This document shows positions 1 through 7,461 of a DNA stretch of 64,000 nucleotides, in pieces. The DNA is taken from positions 1 to 64,000 of the forward strand of contig NZ_RZIJ01000004.1 of the NCBI RefSeq assembly GCF_003989665.1, read 5' to 3'. Made by a program: the position numbers and the translations under genes. The notes under the pieces are model-generated. The model was not told where the DNA came from. It did not search any database and saw only the letters and a list, made by a program, of their open reading frames with translations. Within the stretch, counting starts at the first letter, position 1. Each line of letters begins with the position of its first letter. The stretch comes from Azospirillum doebereinerae. GTDB lineage: Bacteria > Pseudomonadota > Alphaproteobacteria > Azospirillales > Azospirillaceae.

Positions 1-73
1 CACCTCCAACTACGGTGAATCACGCCCACAAACCAAGCGCAAGCTCTCAGATTCGGATTTCAGGCGCGATGCT

Positions 74-1140
74 CTAAATGCTGACCTGCGCCCATGGCCT
101 TGAGGCAATGGAGCGAATTCTTTCTGTCTCCTGGACGAGAGCGTTCCATGCCTTGCAGCAGGCGTGGACGATATCGTCATAGGAATCGAAGATCCTGTGT
201 GAGAGGTGGTTCTGGCGAAGGAATTGCCAGATGTTCTCGACGGGGTTGAGTTCCGGGCAATAGGGTGGCAGGTGCAGGAGGCTGATGTTCTCGGGCACGA
301 TCAGCTTGTCGCCTGGCTGGTGCCAGCCCGCCCCGTCGAGGATAAGCACGGCATGGTGGCCTGCCACGACCTGGCGGCTGATCTCGGCCAAGTGCAGGTT
401 CATGGCTGTGGTGTTGGCCTTGGGAAGAACCAGGGCCGCTGCCACGCCTCGGTTTGGACAGACCGCGCCGAACAGGTAGGCCCAGGTGTAGCGCTGGTCG
501 CGCGGCGCCCGCGGTCGGCTGCCCTTGTCGGCCCATACCCGGGTCAGAGTGCCTTGCTGGCCGACCCTGGCTTCGTCCTGCCACCAGAGTTCGAGCGGCT
601 TGCCCTTGGCGGCTTCGGGGATGGCGCCGGCGACCAGAGCGGCAAAGTTTTTTTGTGCGCCTCGAGCGCCTCGGCATCCTGTTGGGGATGCTGGGGGCGA
701 ACTGACAGACGGCGGAAACCCAAGCGCCGGAGCAGGCCCCCGACGCTGCGCTCGGCCAGGATCACCCCGAACTGGCGCTCGATCTTGCGCGCCAGATCGC
801 AACGCCGCCACCGCACGACACCATCCTCGGCCAAGTCCGGGCCGGCGCGAACCCAGGAGGCCACCTCCGCTTCCTGGGCCGCCGACAATTTCGGTTTGGC
901 TCCGGGAGCTTTCCGGTCCGAAAGCCCCGCCACGCCCTGGGCGTTGTAACGATGGACCCAGTCCCGCAGCGTCTGCCGGTCCATCCCGCAGGAGTGCGCG
1001 GCATCCGCACGGGACCGACCCTCCAGAACCAGCGCCAGAGCCAGAAGACGACGCGCGACGTCTGGATCGTTCACCCGCACCGCCCGACGACGCAACTCCT
1101 GCGAACCAAACTCCAAACGCGTGATCGCCAAACCCGCCAT
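74..1140 (-). CDS. IS630-family transposase, two frames joined by -1 frameshift
   Basis: This gene encodes a DDE transposase that cuts and pastes its own element. The upstream frame begins at 1140 with MAGLAITRLEFGSQELRRRA and carries the helix-turn-helix part. The downstream frame carries the catalytic part, with the three acidic residues in WWQDEARVG, LILDGAGWH and NPVENIW. The frames meet at a run of seven A on the coding strand (648-654). A -1 slip there gives EAHKKNFAALVAGA and a protein of about 355 aa, a normal length for IS630. Two-frame expression by slippage is known for many IS630 members, so I read this as intact rather than broken. I could not define the terminal inverted repeats, so the element ends are unknown. 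Confidence 0.85.
648..654 (-). other. A7 slippery site for -1 frameshifting
   Basis: The coding strand reads CAC AAA AAA ACT in the first frame, and a one-base backward slip gives CAC AAA AAA AAC. Both frames are open and match IS630 transposase on either side, so the run lies exactly where the switch must occur. The function is inferred from the frames. Confidence 0.7.
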
Positions 1141-1460
1141 CGCGATTTTCCCCCGTGCTCAAGGGGAAAGCGAATCACGGTTCGGGGGGAAATGGAATCC
1201 AAAGGTGGCGAGTCAGCCTTCAAAGCCGTTAGTATCACATCGCTTTTGCCATGAAAAGACATTTAATAGGTCCGGACCCTAATGCTTAGCCGGTACAGGG
1301 GTACTCTACACGCAAGCAACCGGCCTTATGGAGCAATTGCCACCAAGGTTTCACTGGTCTGGCCTGCAAACGGACCTCACGTGAACAAATAACGAACATT
1401 GTGATTCACACGCGACTCTGCGAGGGATAGACTCGACTGATCCCCTGTCTGGAGATCGTC
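1141..1460. other. Intergenic stretch beside the IS630 gene
   Basis: No convincing gene lies here. The first 100 bases should hold the outer end of the IS630 element, but I found no clear inverted repeat matching the sequence near 14-27. The rest is of moderate G+C, unlike the neighbouring chromosome, and I assign nothing to it. Confidence 0.5.
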
Positions 1461-1607
1461 ATGCCCCGTCGGCCCCAAGGTCAGCATTTCCTGCTCACGG
1501 CGGCGGCGCGCACAGTGTCGCTGGCGACGGTGATGCGGATGTCGCCCAGCGAAGCGGAGAAGCTGTTCGCCGCGATCCGATGGTCGGCAACCGGTGGACA
1601 ACCATGC
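1461..1607 (+). pseudogene. IS1595-like transposase, N-terminal fragment
   Basis: About 49 codons starting MPRRPQGQHFLLTAAARTVS and containing FAAIRWSATGGQPC resemble from memory the start of IS1595-type transposases: FLL-AAART, then a conserved IRW, then a Cys-rich zinc ribbon. The reading stops making sense at the insertion point of the IS4-type copy. The sequence after the target duplication does not continue the zinc ribbon cleanly, so the fragment was probably already truncated. Family assignment is tentative. Confidence 0.45.
1600..1607. repeat. Target-site duplication, left copy
   Basis: AACCATGC lies directly outside the left inverted repeat and is repeated exactly at 3170-3177. If the last base of the right repeat is counted as target, the duplication is nine bases (CAACCATGC, 1599-1607 and 3169-3177), the size usual for IS50-like members of IS4. 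Confidence 0.85.
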
Positions 1608-1642
1608 GTAACCGTCCGACGATGCTTTCAATTATCCACAAG
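1608..1642. repeat. Terminal inverted repeat, left
   Basis: The repeat begins GTAACCGTCCGACGATG and ends ATTATCCACAAG. It matches the reverse complement of 3135-3169 at 29 of 35 positions, with differences at repeat positions 5, 12, 16, 17, 28 and 34. Confidence 0.85.
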
Positions 1643-3049
1643 CTGGGGAGCGATCTCCGCGCCCAAGGTGATGTCGATCAGGCGGGCTATGCCCCGCCAC
1701 ATGACAGTGTTCCCCGGTGGCGGATCACAGCCACGAGCGAGATAACCGCCGAGCTTGGCGACTTTGGTGAGATAAATTCCCAGGGTGTTGCTACCCGGCA
1801 AAGCTGGCGTCTTGTTCGGGATCAGAAAATCGAGGACCTCCTGTTCTCGCTTCGTGAAGACGATCCCCGCATCGATATCCGGCGCCGACCGATTGATCAT
1901 CGTCAACCAGAAGACCCGCCAACTTACCAAGCAGTAGACGGCAATCAACTTGACGAGACGATCCGCGCTTCGCAGCCTCGCTTCCTCAGCCTTGCAGCCC
2001 GATTTCAGGATCTTGTGAAACACCTCGATCTTCCATCGGACAGCGTACCAGCGCAGCTTTTCGATGGCCGCTCCCGGGGAGAGGACGGGCAGATCGGTGA
2101 GCAACTTCCAATCGATGCGCGGCCGGTCGGCCGGTTCTTCTCGTTCCCGGGCATGCAGGACGGTCAGCGTAAGCGCCGGATAGCGCTTCTGTTTCCCGAT
2201 CGGCGGCAGGATCCGCAGGCTGCGGTAGGTCAATTCGACCTCCGTCGTGCTGACGTGACCGTGGCCGTCCCGGACATCGACGGCATGCACGCCTTGGACG
2301 GCGACTTCGCCCATTACGGCATCGATGGTGGTGTCCCCGCCCAGAGCAAGCCGATCGACGCAAGTCCGGACCAGGAAGTGTGTCCCCATCTCCCGAGCCA
2401 AGCAGAAAAGTTCGTAGATGTCGCTTTCACGGTAAACCAATATGAATACAGCGGTCTGGATCGCCAAACAGTTCCGTGGTCCGGCGCAGATTTTCCAGCC
2501 AGCGGACACTCTCCTTCTGCTCGATGGGGACGCGCGTCGGATTGATCTTCTTCTTCAGAGCGGCGGTGCTCTTGAACTTCGTCCGGGTCCAGAACTTAAC
2601 CGCACCAAGACCCAAGGGCAGACCATCGGTCGTGACCGCCAGACTGGCATGCATCAGCAGCCCGCACACGGTGTGCATGCGGAACCGGCCGTCCTTGTCC
2701 TGGCCGCTGTTCACCCGGCAGGTCTGGCCGATCTTCTCCGGGTGCTCGCGTTGGAAGGAGAACTCGGTGGTATCCTGAAGAATCAGGATGGGACCGGTGG
2801 TCGCGCCGACACGCTGACGTGTCGCGTCGAAGTGCCCGGAGAGGATGTCCCCTTCGCTCACCCGGTCGTTGGAGAAAACCGGTAGGCCGCCTTGGTGTTG
2901 GCCCAGTCCTGGCAAGCCAGAGGGATGCTGTCCCCCATTGCCCCGGCCATCTGATCGAGCAACGTGCTCAGGCGCCGCTCCAGCCGCTCGTCGGCAAGAC
3001 GGCACCCGGCGAGTTCATCCTCGATCCAGGCGTTGGTTCCCGTGACCAT
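1628..3049 (-). pseudogene. IS4/Tn5-type transposase with two frameshifts
   Basis: The start is ATG at 3049 (MVTGTNAWIEDELAGCRLAD), the usual IS50/Tn5-like N-terminus. The frame breaks near 2873-2880, where YRF-FSNDRV has lost one base in a T-run of the coding strand. The protein resumes through ILILQDTTEFSF, which carries the first catalytic Asp region. It breaks again near 2433-2437, where one extra base follows CIHIG. The last part, with YRESDIYELF and the YxxRWxIExFHK signature (YAVRWKIEVFHKILKSG), runs to 1628. The remaining sequence is well conserved over about 470 residues, so inactivation is recent or the indels are sequencing errors. As written, no full transposase is made. Confidence 0.85.
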
Positions 3050-3134
3050 CGGCACCTCCCAAACATCGTTCAGGATCAACAGACCGATGGTCACGTCGTC
3101 TGGGCTGGCAGACATTATCCCGCCCCGGCGCTGA

Positions 3135-3169
3135 CATGTGGGTAATTGAAAGGCTCGCCGGACGCTTAC
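3135..3169. repeat. Terminal inverted repeat, right
   Basis: This is the partner of 1608-1642. Read outside-in on the minus strand it begins GTAAGCGTCCGGCGAG and contains CTTTCAATTA, identical to the left end over that ten-base core. Confidence 0.85.
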
Positions 3170-3177
3170 AACCATGC
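3170..3177. repeat. Target-site duplication, right copy
   Basis: AACCATGC directly follows the right inverted repeat and is identical to 1600-1607. Confidence 0.85.
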
Positions 3178-3420
3178 CGCCCGTCGCCGCGATGGCACCC
3201 GCCATGAGGCCGAGACTGTGGAGGCCATGCCTGGGATGGTCTGTCGCAGAGGCCGTGCCCAGTCCCGGACCATGGTCTGCTGACCGGCGAAGCCGAGAGC
3301 CTTGATCTCCCGCCAGGGCCGTGCGGCATTGTGGCAGCCTTCGTCCCAGCGCCGCCGCAGATGATCGAGGAACGGGTCGACTTGGCTGCCTTTGGCCGGC
3401 TGGCGCCAAGGTGGTGGCTG
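3178..3420 (-). pseudogene. ISL3-like transposase fragment
   Basis: Translation on the minus strand gives DPFLDHLRRRWDEGCHNAAR, then PWREIKALGFAGQQTMVRDW and finally SWRVPSRRRAAWL. This RRRW-EGCHNA-W-EI--GF-G pattern is typical of the middle of ISL3-type transposases. Only about 80 codons remain, with no start and no catalytic region. The fragment runs up to the IS4 insertion point. It is dead debris that was hit by the later element. Confidence 0.6.
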
Positions 3421-3427
3421 CCCGGAA

Positions 3428-3620
3428 GGTATTCACGAAACCGCTTCCTCTACCGCGTGAGCGGTTTAGTCCTCTGGCGCAAAGCGGACAGTCTTTAGAT
3501 GCCGTGATGGACCTTGCCTCAAGCTCTGGCTTGGACGAGCAGATGAACCGCGCCGTGAAACGTCCTGAGGTTCCCGGAGGCCTCTTTTCTTAACTGGACT
3601 GTGGCTCTGGAGAGGGCTTA
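3428..3620. other. Junction between IS debris and the integrative element
   Basis: No gene is visible. A perfect 8-base inverted repeat, AAACCGCT (3438-3445) and AGCGGTTT (3460-3467), with a 14-base loop is the only structure seen. The left end of the integrative element probably lies in or near this stretch, but I cannot place it. Confidence 0.4.
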
Positions 3621-3845
3621 TTAATTTCCAACTTCATCTTGCTCAATCAACAGGTCTGCAGCTCTGATATCTAGAACGGATGCAAGGTCCTGCAGGACAA
3701 GCACCGTTGGATTGCGGATCCCTCGCTCCATACCACTCACATAAGTCCGATCCAGACGCGCTTGATGGGCCAACTCCTCCTGTGAGAGGCCGGCAGCCTT
3801 CCGATAGCGGCGAAGATTGCTGCCGACCAGCCTGCGTACATCCAT
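3621..3845 (-). CDS. Small XRE-type regulator, controller (C)-protein-like
   Basis: The 74-aa protein is essentially one helix-turn-helix domain. It starts MDVRRLVGSNLRRYRKAAGL and has the recognition region ARLDRTYVSGMERGIRNPTV. Length and the RTYxSGxERGxRNPT pattern match the controller proteins of restriction-modification systems, though many XRE regulators look similar. About 37 bases upstream of the start is a perfect 12-base palindrome (3882-3893) of C-box type, so autoregulation is likely. It is transcribed divergently from the nuclease-like gene at 3975, and the box could serve both. Local G+C is lower than in the chromosome, a sign of transfer. I see no complete restriction enzyme beside it. 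Confidence 0.8.
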   Translation of the reverse strand: MDVRRLVGSNLRRYRKAAGLSQEELAHQARLDRTYVSGMERGIRNPTVLVLQDLASVLDIRAADLLIEQDEVGN

Positions 3846-3881
3846 CCACGCAGGCGGCCATTTTGTGGTTTATCTTACCAC

Positions 3882-3893
3882 GGACTATAGTCC
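3882..3893. promoter_or_regulatory. C-box-like palindrome between divergent genes
   Basis: GGACTATAGTCC is a perfect 12-base palindrome. On the regulator's coding strand it reads ATGTGGACTATAGTCCGTGG, which resembles the GACT...AGTC-GTG operators recalled for C.AhdI and C.Esp1396I. A possible -10 element, TAAGAT, follows shortly after. The role as operator is inferred. Confidence 0.55.
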
Positions 3894-3974
3894 ACATTTA
3901 TCGTTGACTACCGGTGCACGCCAAGCCCAACTCAGGCCACCGCAGAGGCCCTGATACGAAGGAGGCTTGTACAA

Positions 3975-4481
3975 ATGTCGTCCGCACTCACCTCGACCCA
4001 GATCGGCAAGGTCGGCGAAACCATCGTCGGAGCGCAGCTCATGCTCGCCTCGGCCGGCCGGCTGTCCCCCTTCCTGCCAATCGCCGACGATGGCGGCATC
4101 GACCTCGTCGTCCACGACAAGGTCACCGGCCGCTCCCTCACCATTCAGGTCAAGGGCCGCGTCGCCAAGGAGGAGGACACGCTCGGCTACACCCAGTTCG
4201 ACGTCCGCACCGCCACTTTCCGCGAGGAGGATGGCATGTTCCTGCTTGCCGTCCTGCTCGACCTCGGCAAGGGGGGGATCCAACGCGCATGGCTCATCCC
4301 CATGGCCGAACTGGCAGCTGTGTCCATGCGCAAGGCGGAAAAGCTCACCATCACTCCCAGCCCGAACCCCGCTTCCAAGGATCGCTATACGCCTTACCGT
4401 TGCCTCGACATGGCAGACGTCGCCACACGCCTGATCGACCACTTTGACGCCGCACACCTCCCTCAGACGCCGCTGGTCTAA
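3975..4481 (+). CDS. PD-(D/E)XK nuclease-like protein (DUF4365-like)
   Basis: The protein has 168 aa and starts at ATG 3975, preceded by a good ribosome site (AAGGAGG about 9 bases upstream). The N-terminus has GKVGETIVGAQLMLASAGR. It is followed by DDGGIDLVVHDK and then IQVKGRVAK, the order E...GxD...QxK expected of a PD-(D/E)XK nuclease fold, as in DUF4365 proteins. The substrate is unknown. It sits between a controller-like regulator and a DNA methyltransferase, so a restriction or anti-restriction role is possible. However, it lacks a recognisable target-recognition domain and is small for a restriction enzyme. Confidence 0.65.
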   Translation: MSSALTSTQIGKVGETIVGAQLMLASAGRLSPFLPIADDGGIDLVVHDKVTGRSLTIQVKGRVAKEEDTLGYTQFDVRTATFREEDGMFLLAVLLDLGKGGIQRAWLIPMAELAAVSMRKAEKLTITPSPNPASKDRYTPYRCLDMADVATRLIDHFDAAHLPQTPLV

Positions 4482-4534
4482 AAAACAGCGAGCGGCAAAC
4501 TTGATGGTTTTCTTCGAACCGCGCTTATGGTTCA

Positions 4535-4744
4535 GTCTCAGGTGCCTGAAGTGAGACCCGGCTGGGGGGACGTGATGTCCCCTAGTGTGATGCGATACGG
4601 CGGGGAAGTAGCTTCGAGATGAGGGCGCGACGCCCGATGGGCTCGTGATCCGGTCGAGTGATTCGACCGGGGTCCGAGGTTTGCCATCGCGGGTCGCGCC
4701 ATTTTTGTTTTCATTGGCGCGGTCCCGCTTAACCTCAGCGGGAG
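4535..4744 (+). ncRNA. Candidate structured leader RNA of the methyltransferase gene
   Basis: The 270 bases before the methyltransferase hold at least five stem-loops. GTCTCA (4535-4540) pairs with 4552-4557. GGGGAC (4566-4571) pairs with 4577-4582 around loop GTGAT. GGGCG (4623-4627) pairs with 4631-4635. CCGGTCGA (4650-4657) pairs with 4663-4670, again around GTGAT. A large bipartite stem, GCGGG plus CGCGCCA, spans 4689-4728. The word GTGAT occurs four times (4572, 4587, 4645, 4658). CCCGC at 4724-4728 can pair either upstream with 4689-4693 or downstream with 4738-4742, which overlaps the ribosome site GGAG (4741-4744). This is what a translational switch would look like. I do not recognise a known family. 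Confidence 0.5.
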
Positions 4745-4751
4745 CAACCCC

Positions 4752-6059
4752 ATGACTGCCCTGACGATTGAATACCGTTCGCTGGCTTCGTTTCTGCCAC
4801 GCGAGCGCACCCCGCGCACGCACAGCAAGAAGCAGATCCGCCAGATCGCCGACAGCATCACCGCCTTCGGCTGGACCAATCCCATCCTGATCGACGGCGA
4901 CGGCCGCGTCGTTGCCGGCCATGGCCGCCTCGCCGCCGCCAAGCTCCTCGGCATCGACAGTATCCCGACGATCTGTCTGTCCGACATGACCCAGGCCCAG
5001 TTGCGCGCTTACGCCATCGCCGACAACCGGCTCGCCGAGAATGCCGGTTGGGATCGTGATCTCCTCGCCATCGAGTTCCGCTACATCGCCGAGCTCGACG
5101 CCTCCTTCGACCTCCCCCTCACCGGCTTCGATCTCGGCGACATCGAGTTCATGCTCGACGGCGAGACGGTCGCGAACGATCGGGACGACGCTGTTCCCGA
5201 TCCCGATTCCACCCGGCCGGCGGTGTCCCGGCCGGGTGACCTCTGGCAACTCGGTCCGCACCGTCTGCTGTGCGGTGATGCCCGCGATCCCGAGGCCTAC
5301 CGCCGCCTGCTCGAGGGACGGACAGCCCAGATGGTCTTCACCGACCCGCCCTACAACGTCCCGATCGACGGCCATGTCTGCGGCGGCGGTAGCGTGCACC
5401 ACGACGAGTTCATCATGGCCTCCGGCGAGATGGACGAGGCCCAGTTCACCAGCTTCCTCACCACCGTCCTGCGCAACCTCGCCGCCCACAGCCAGGACGG
5501 CTCGATCCACTATGCCTGCATGGACTGGCGCCACATCGGCGAGCTGCTCGCCGCCGGACGCGCCGCCTATGCCGAGCTGAAGAACCTGTGCGTCTGGAAC
5601 AAGGACAACGGCGGCATGGGCAGCTTCTACCGCTCCAAGCATGAGCTGGTCTTCGTCTTCAAGAACGGCACCGCGCCACACATCAACAACTTCGAGCTCG
5701 GCCAGAACGGCCGCTACCGCACCAATGTCTGGGACTATCCCGGCGCCAACTCCCTCAAGGCGGAGCGGATGGAGGAGCTGCGGATGCACCCCACCGTCAA
5801 GCCGGTCGCCTTGGTGGCCGACGCGATCCGCGACTGCTCGCACCGCGGCGGGCTGGTCCTCGACCCCTTCGCCGGCAGCGGCACCACCCTGATGGCAGCC
5901 GAGCGCACCGGGCGCGAGGCCTGCGTCCTGGAGCTCGATCCGCGCTACGTCGACACCATCATCCGGCGCTGGCAGACGGCGAGCGGCCAGGACGCCGTGC
6001 ATGCCGATAGCGGCGAGACCTTCGCCGGGATCGCCGATTGGCAGCGCGTGCTCGCCTGA
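4752..6059 (+). CDS. ParB-domain DNA methyltransferase (solitary, beta-class)
   Basis: This 435-aa fusion has a ParB/sulfiredoxin-like N-terminus, residues 1 to about 105, with GWTNPILIDGDGRVVAGHGR and the IADNRLAENAGWD motif. A DNA methyltransferase follows. The catalytic motif TDPPYNVPID is at residues 197-206, and the AdoMet motif DPFAGSGTT begins at residue 371. This order (IV before I) marks a beta-class N6-adenine or N4-cytosine enzyme. Such ParB-methyltransferases are common on alphaproteobacterial prophages and integrative elements, where they modify DNA without a partner nuclease. The start at 4752 follows GGAG by seven bases. The long structured leader suggests post-transcriptional control. 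Confidence 0.9.
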   Translation: MTALTIEYRSLASFLPRERTPRTHSKKQIRQIADSITAFGWTNPILIDGDGRVVAGHGRLAAAKLLGIDSIPTICLSDMTQAQLRAYAIADNRLAENAGWDRDLLAIEFRYIAELDASFDLPLTGFDLGDIEFMLDGETVANDRDDAVPDPDSTRPAVSRPGDLWQLGPHRLLCGDARDPEAYRRLLEGRTAQMVFTDPPYNVPIDGHVCGGGSVHHDEFIMASGEMDEAQFTSFLTTVLRNLAAHSQDGSIHYACMDWRHIGELLAAGRAAYAELKNLCVWNKDNGGMGSFYRSKHELVFVFKNGTAPHINNFELGQNGRYRTNVWDYPGANSLKAERMEELRMHPTVKPVALVADAIRDCSHRGGLVLDPFAGSGTTLMAAERTGREACVLELDPRYVDTIIRRWQTASGQDAVHADSGETFAGIADWQRVLA

Positions 6060-6110
6060 GCCGCCCTTCCACCTTCGTAAACATTCACGAACCCAACAGG
6101 GAAAACGACC

Positions 6111-6581
6111 ATGTCGGATAAGTACGATGTCGGCTATGGCAAGCCGCCGCGCCACAGCCGGTTCAAGAAGGGCCGCTCGGGCAATCCCGCCGGCCGTCCG
6201 AAGGGCAGGCGGCGCATCGAGCAGACGTTGCTGAAGCTGGCCATGCAGGTCTGTACCATACGCCGCAATGGAGAGATTGAGCAGGCCAACGTGCTGGAGG
6301 CGTTGTTTCATGTGATTGTTGTGCAAGCCAGCAAGGGGAACGCCGGCATCGCGATAAAGCTGACGGAACTCCTGCTCAAGGTGGAGGAGCGCGCCGAGAG
6401 CCGTGCTGCCACCACTGTATTTGCCCAGCCCACCGGGGTGCTGGTTGTTCCCGGCATGATGGAGATCGATGATTGGGAGAAGGCGGCGGAGAAGCAGCAG
6501 GCTCAGTACCGCAGCGCAGTCGGCGACCCGCCGGGAGAGGAGGCGGAACTGGAACTCGCCGACCCCGGAGAGTATCGCTGA
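6111..6581 (+). CDS. DUF5681 domain protein
   Basis: The protein has 156 aa. The N-terminus VGYGKPPRHSRFKKGRSGNP followed by AGRPKGRRR is the DUF5681 signature, a basic, Gly-Pro-rich tail usually found on proteins of phages and integrative elements. The rest is helical, ending in an acidic tail rich in Glu and Asp. The function is unknown. It lies 51 bases after the methyltransferase in the same orientation and is probably co-transcribed. A weak ribosome site (AGGGAAA) precedes the ATG. Confidence 0.8.
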   Translation: MSDKYDVGYGKPPRHSRFKKGRSGNPAGRPKGRRRIEQTLLKLAMQVCTIRRNGEIEQANVLEALFHVIVVQASKGNAGIAIKLTELLLKVEERAESRAATTVFAQPTGVLVVPGMMEIDDWEKAAEKQQAQYRSAVGDPPGEEAELELADPGEYR

Positions 6582-6724
6582 CGGCACCGGGGCCTTCGTC
6601 CCGCCGGGGCTGCGGATAGCGTCACGAGGCCCCGGATAAGGAGTGGATCGCAGCGGCAAAGAGAGCGTGTCTGGACGGAAGGGGCGGTCAGCGGGACCCC
6701 CCCCCCAACCGGAAGGACAACCTC

Positions 6725-6988
6725 ATGCCCAGTCCCCATTCCACTGCCGTCCCGACTCCCGACGACGCGGCCGGACCGCCCAAGCCCGGCTCCAAGGAGG
6801 CGCTCCTGATCGCCCTGCTGCGCCGGGACAACGGCGCCACCCTCGACGATCTCACCGCCGCCACCGGCTGGCAGAGGCATTCGGTCCGCGGCGCCATCGC
6901 CGGCCGGATCAAGCGCCGTCTCGGTCTCGCCATCCGGTCGGAGAAGACTGAAGCGGGCCGCCGCTACCGTATCGTCGAGGCCGGCTGA
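6725..6988 (+). CDS. DUF3489 domain protein
   Basis: The protein has 87 aa. The region SKEALLIALLRRDNGATLDD followed by LTAATGWQRHSVRGAI and RRYRIV is the DUF3489 pattern, which looks like a small winged helix-turn-helix. It starts after GGAAGGA and its stop overlaps the start of the next gene by one base. It is the first gene of the DUF3489-DUF2924-recombinase trio that recurs on alphaproteobacterial elements, so it probably binds DNA in regulating or assisting recombination. That role is inferred. Confidence 0.85.
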   Translation: MPSPHSTAVPTPDDAAGPPKPGSKEALLIALLRRDNGATLDDLTAATGWQRHSVRGAIAGRIKRRLGLAIRSEKTEAGRRYRIVEAG

Positions 6989-7461
6989 TGGCGAAGGTCA
7001 CGCCGCTCTCCACCGAGGCGATCGACACCCTCCTCGCCAGCCTGCCCACCCTGTCGCTCGACGAGCTACGCCGGGAATGGAAGCACCACCTCCACAGCCC
7101 GCCTCCCGCCGGCCGCAGCCGCGAGCTGCTCCGCGGCCTGATCGCCTGGAAACTTCAGGATGCTGCCTTCGGCGGCCTCTCCCCTGACGCCAAGCGCCGG
7201 CTGGTTCGCCTCGCCGACAGCCTGGAGCGCAGGCCCGGCCACAGCCCGCCGCCCAAACCCACCCTCCGGCCCGGCACCGTCCTCACCCGCGAATGGCGCG
7301 GCGTCCTCCATCAGGTCCGCGTCACCGCCGACGGCTTCGAGCACCTGGGCACCCGATTCGCCAGCCTCTCCGAAGTCGCCCGCGCCATCACCGGCACCCG
7401 CTGGTCGGGACCCGCCTTCTTCGGCCTGACCGCGCCCACCAGCCGGAAAGCCAAGCCATGA
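6988..7461 (+). CDS. DUF2924 domain protein
   Basis: The protein has 157 aa. Features include LSLDELRREWKHH, ELLRGLIAWKLQDAAFGGLS, LRPGTVLTREWRGVLHQVRV and the C-terminal SLSEVARAITGTRWSGPAFF. The last two segments are a typical DUF2924 sequence and resemble a recombinase-associated DNA-binding domain. Translation is coupled on both sides: its start overlaps the DUF3489 stop, and its stop overlaps the recombinase start (ATGA, 7458-7461). Its exact role in recombination is unknown. Confidence 0.88.
   Translation: MAKVTPLSTEAIDTLLASLPTLSLDELRREWKHHLHSPPPAGRSRELLRGLIAWKLQDAAFGGLSPDAKRRLVRLADSLERRPGHSPPPKPTLRPGTVLTREWRGVLHQVRVTADGFEHLGTRFASLSEVARAITGTRWSGPAFFGLTAPTSRKAKP

Larger units (their letters stand above)
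1608..3169 (-). mobile_element. IS4-family (Tn5/IS50-like) insertion sequence, about 1.56 kb
   Basis: The element is bounded by 35-bp imperfect inverted repeats (29 of 35 matching) and flanked by an 8-9 bp direct duplication, so both ends are secure. It contains one transposase reading region on the minus strand, broken by two frameshifts. The stop codon of the transposase lies inside the left repeat, which shows how compact the element is. It inserted into older transposase debris: IS1595-like sequence lies on the left and ISL3-like sequence on the right. The exact duplication suggests a fairly recent insertion even though the gene is broken. Confidence 0.85.

Noticed and set aside
14..1235. 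Inverted repeats for the IS630 element (GGTGAATCACGCC near 14 and related words near 1170-1220)
   Set aside because: Similarity is short and gapped, and no TA duplication could be paired, so I do not claim element ends.
4689..4728. Intrinsic terminator reading of the large hairpin before the methyltransferase
   Set aside because: The T-rich stretch is in the loop, not after the stem, so it cannot act as a standard terminator.
3885..6659. 924-codon minus-strand frame opposite the methyltransferase
   Set aside because: It is antisense to genes with clear motifs and ribosome sites; no domains of its own.
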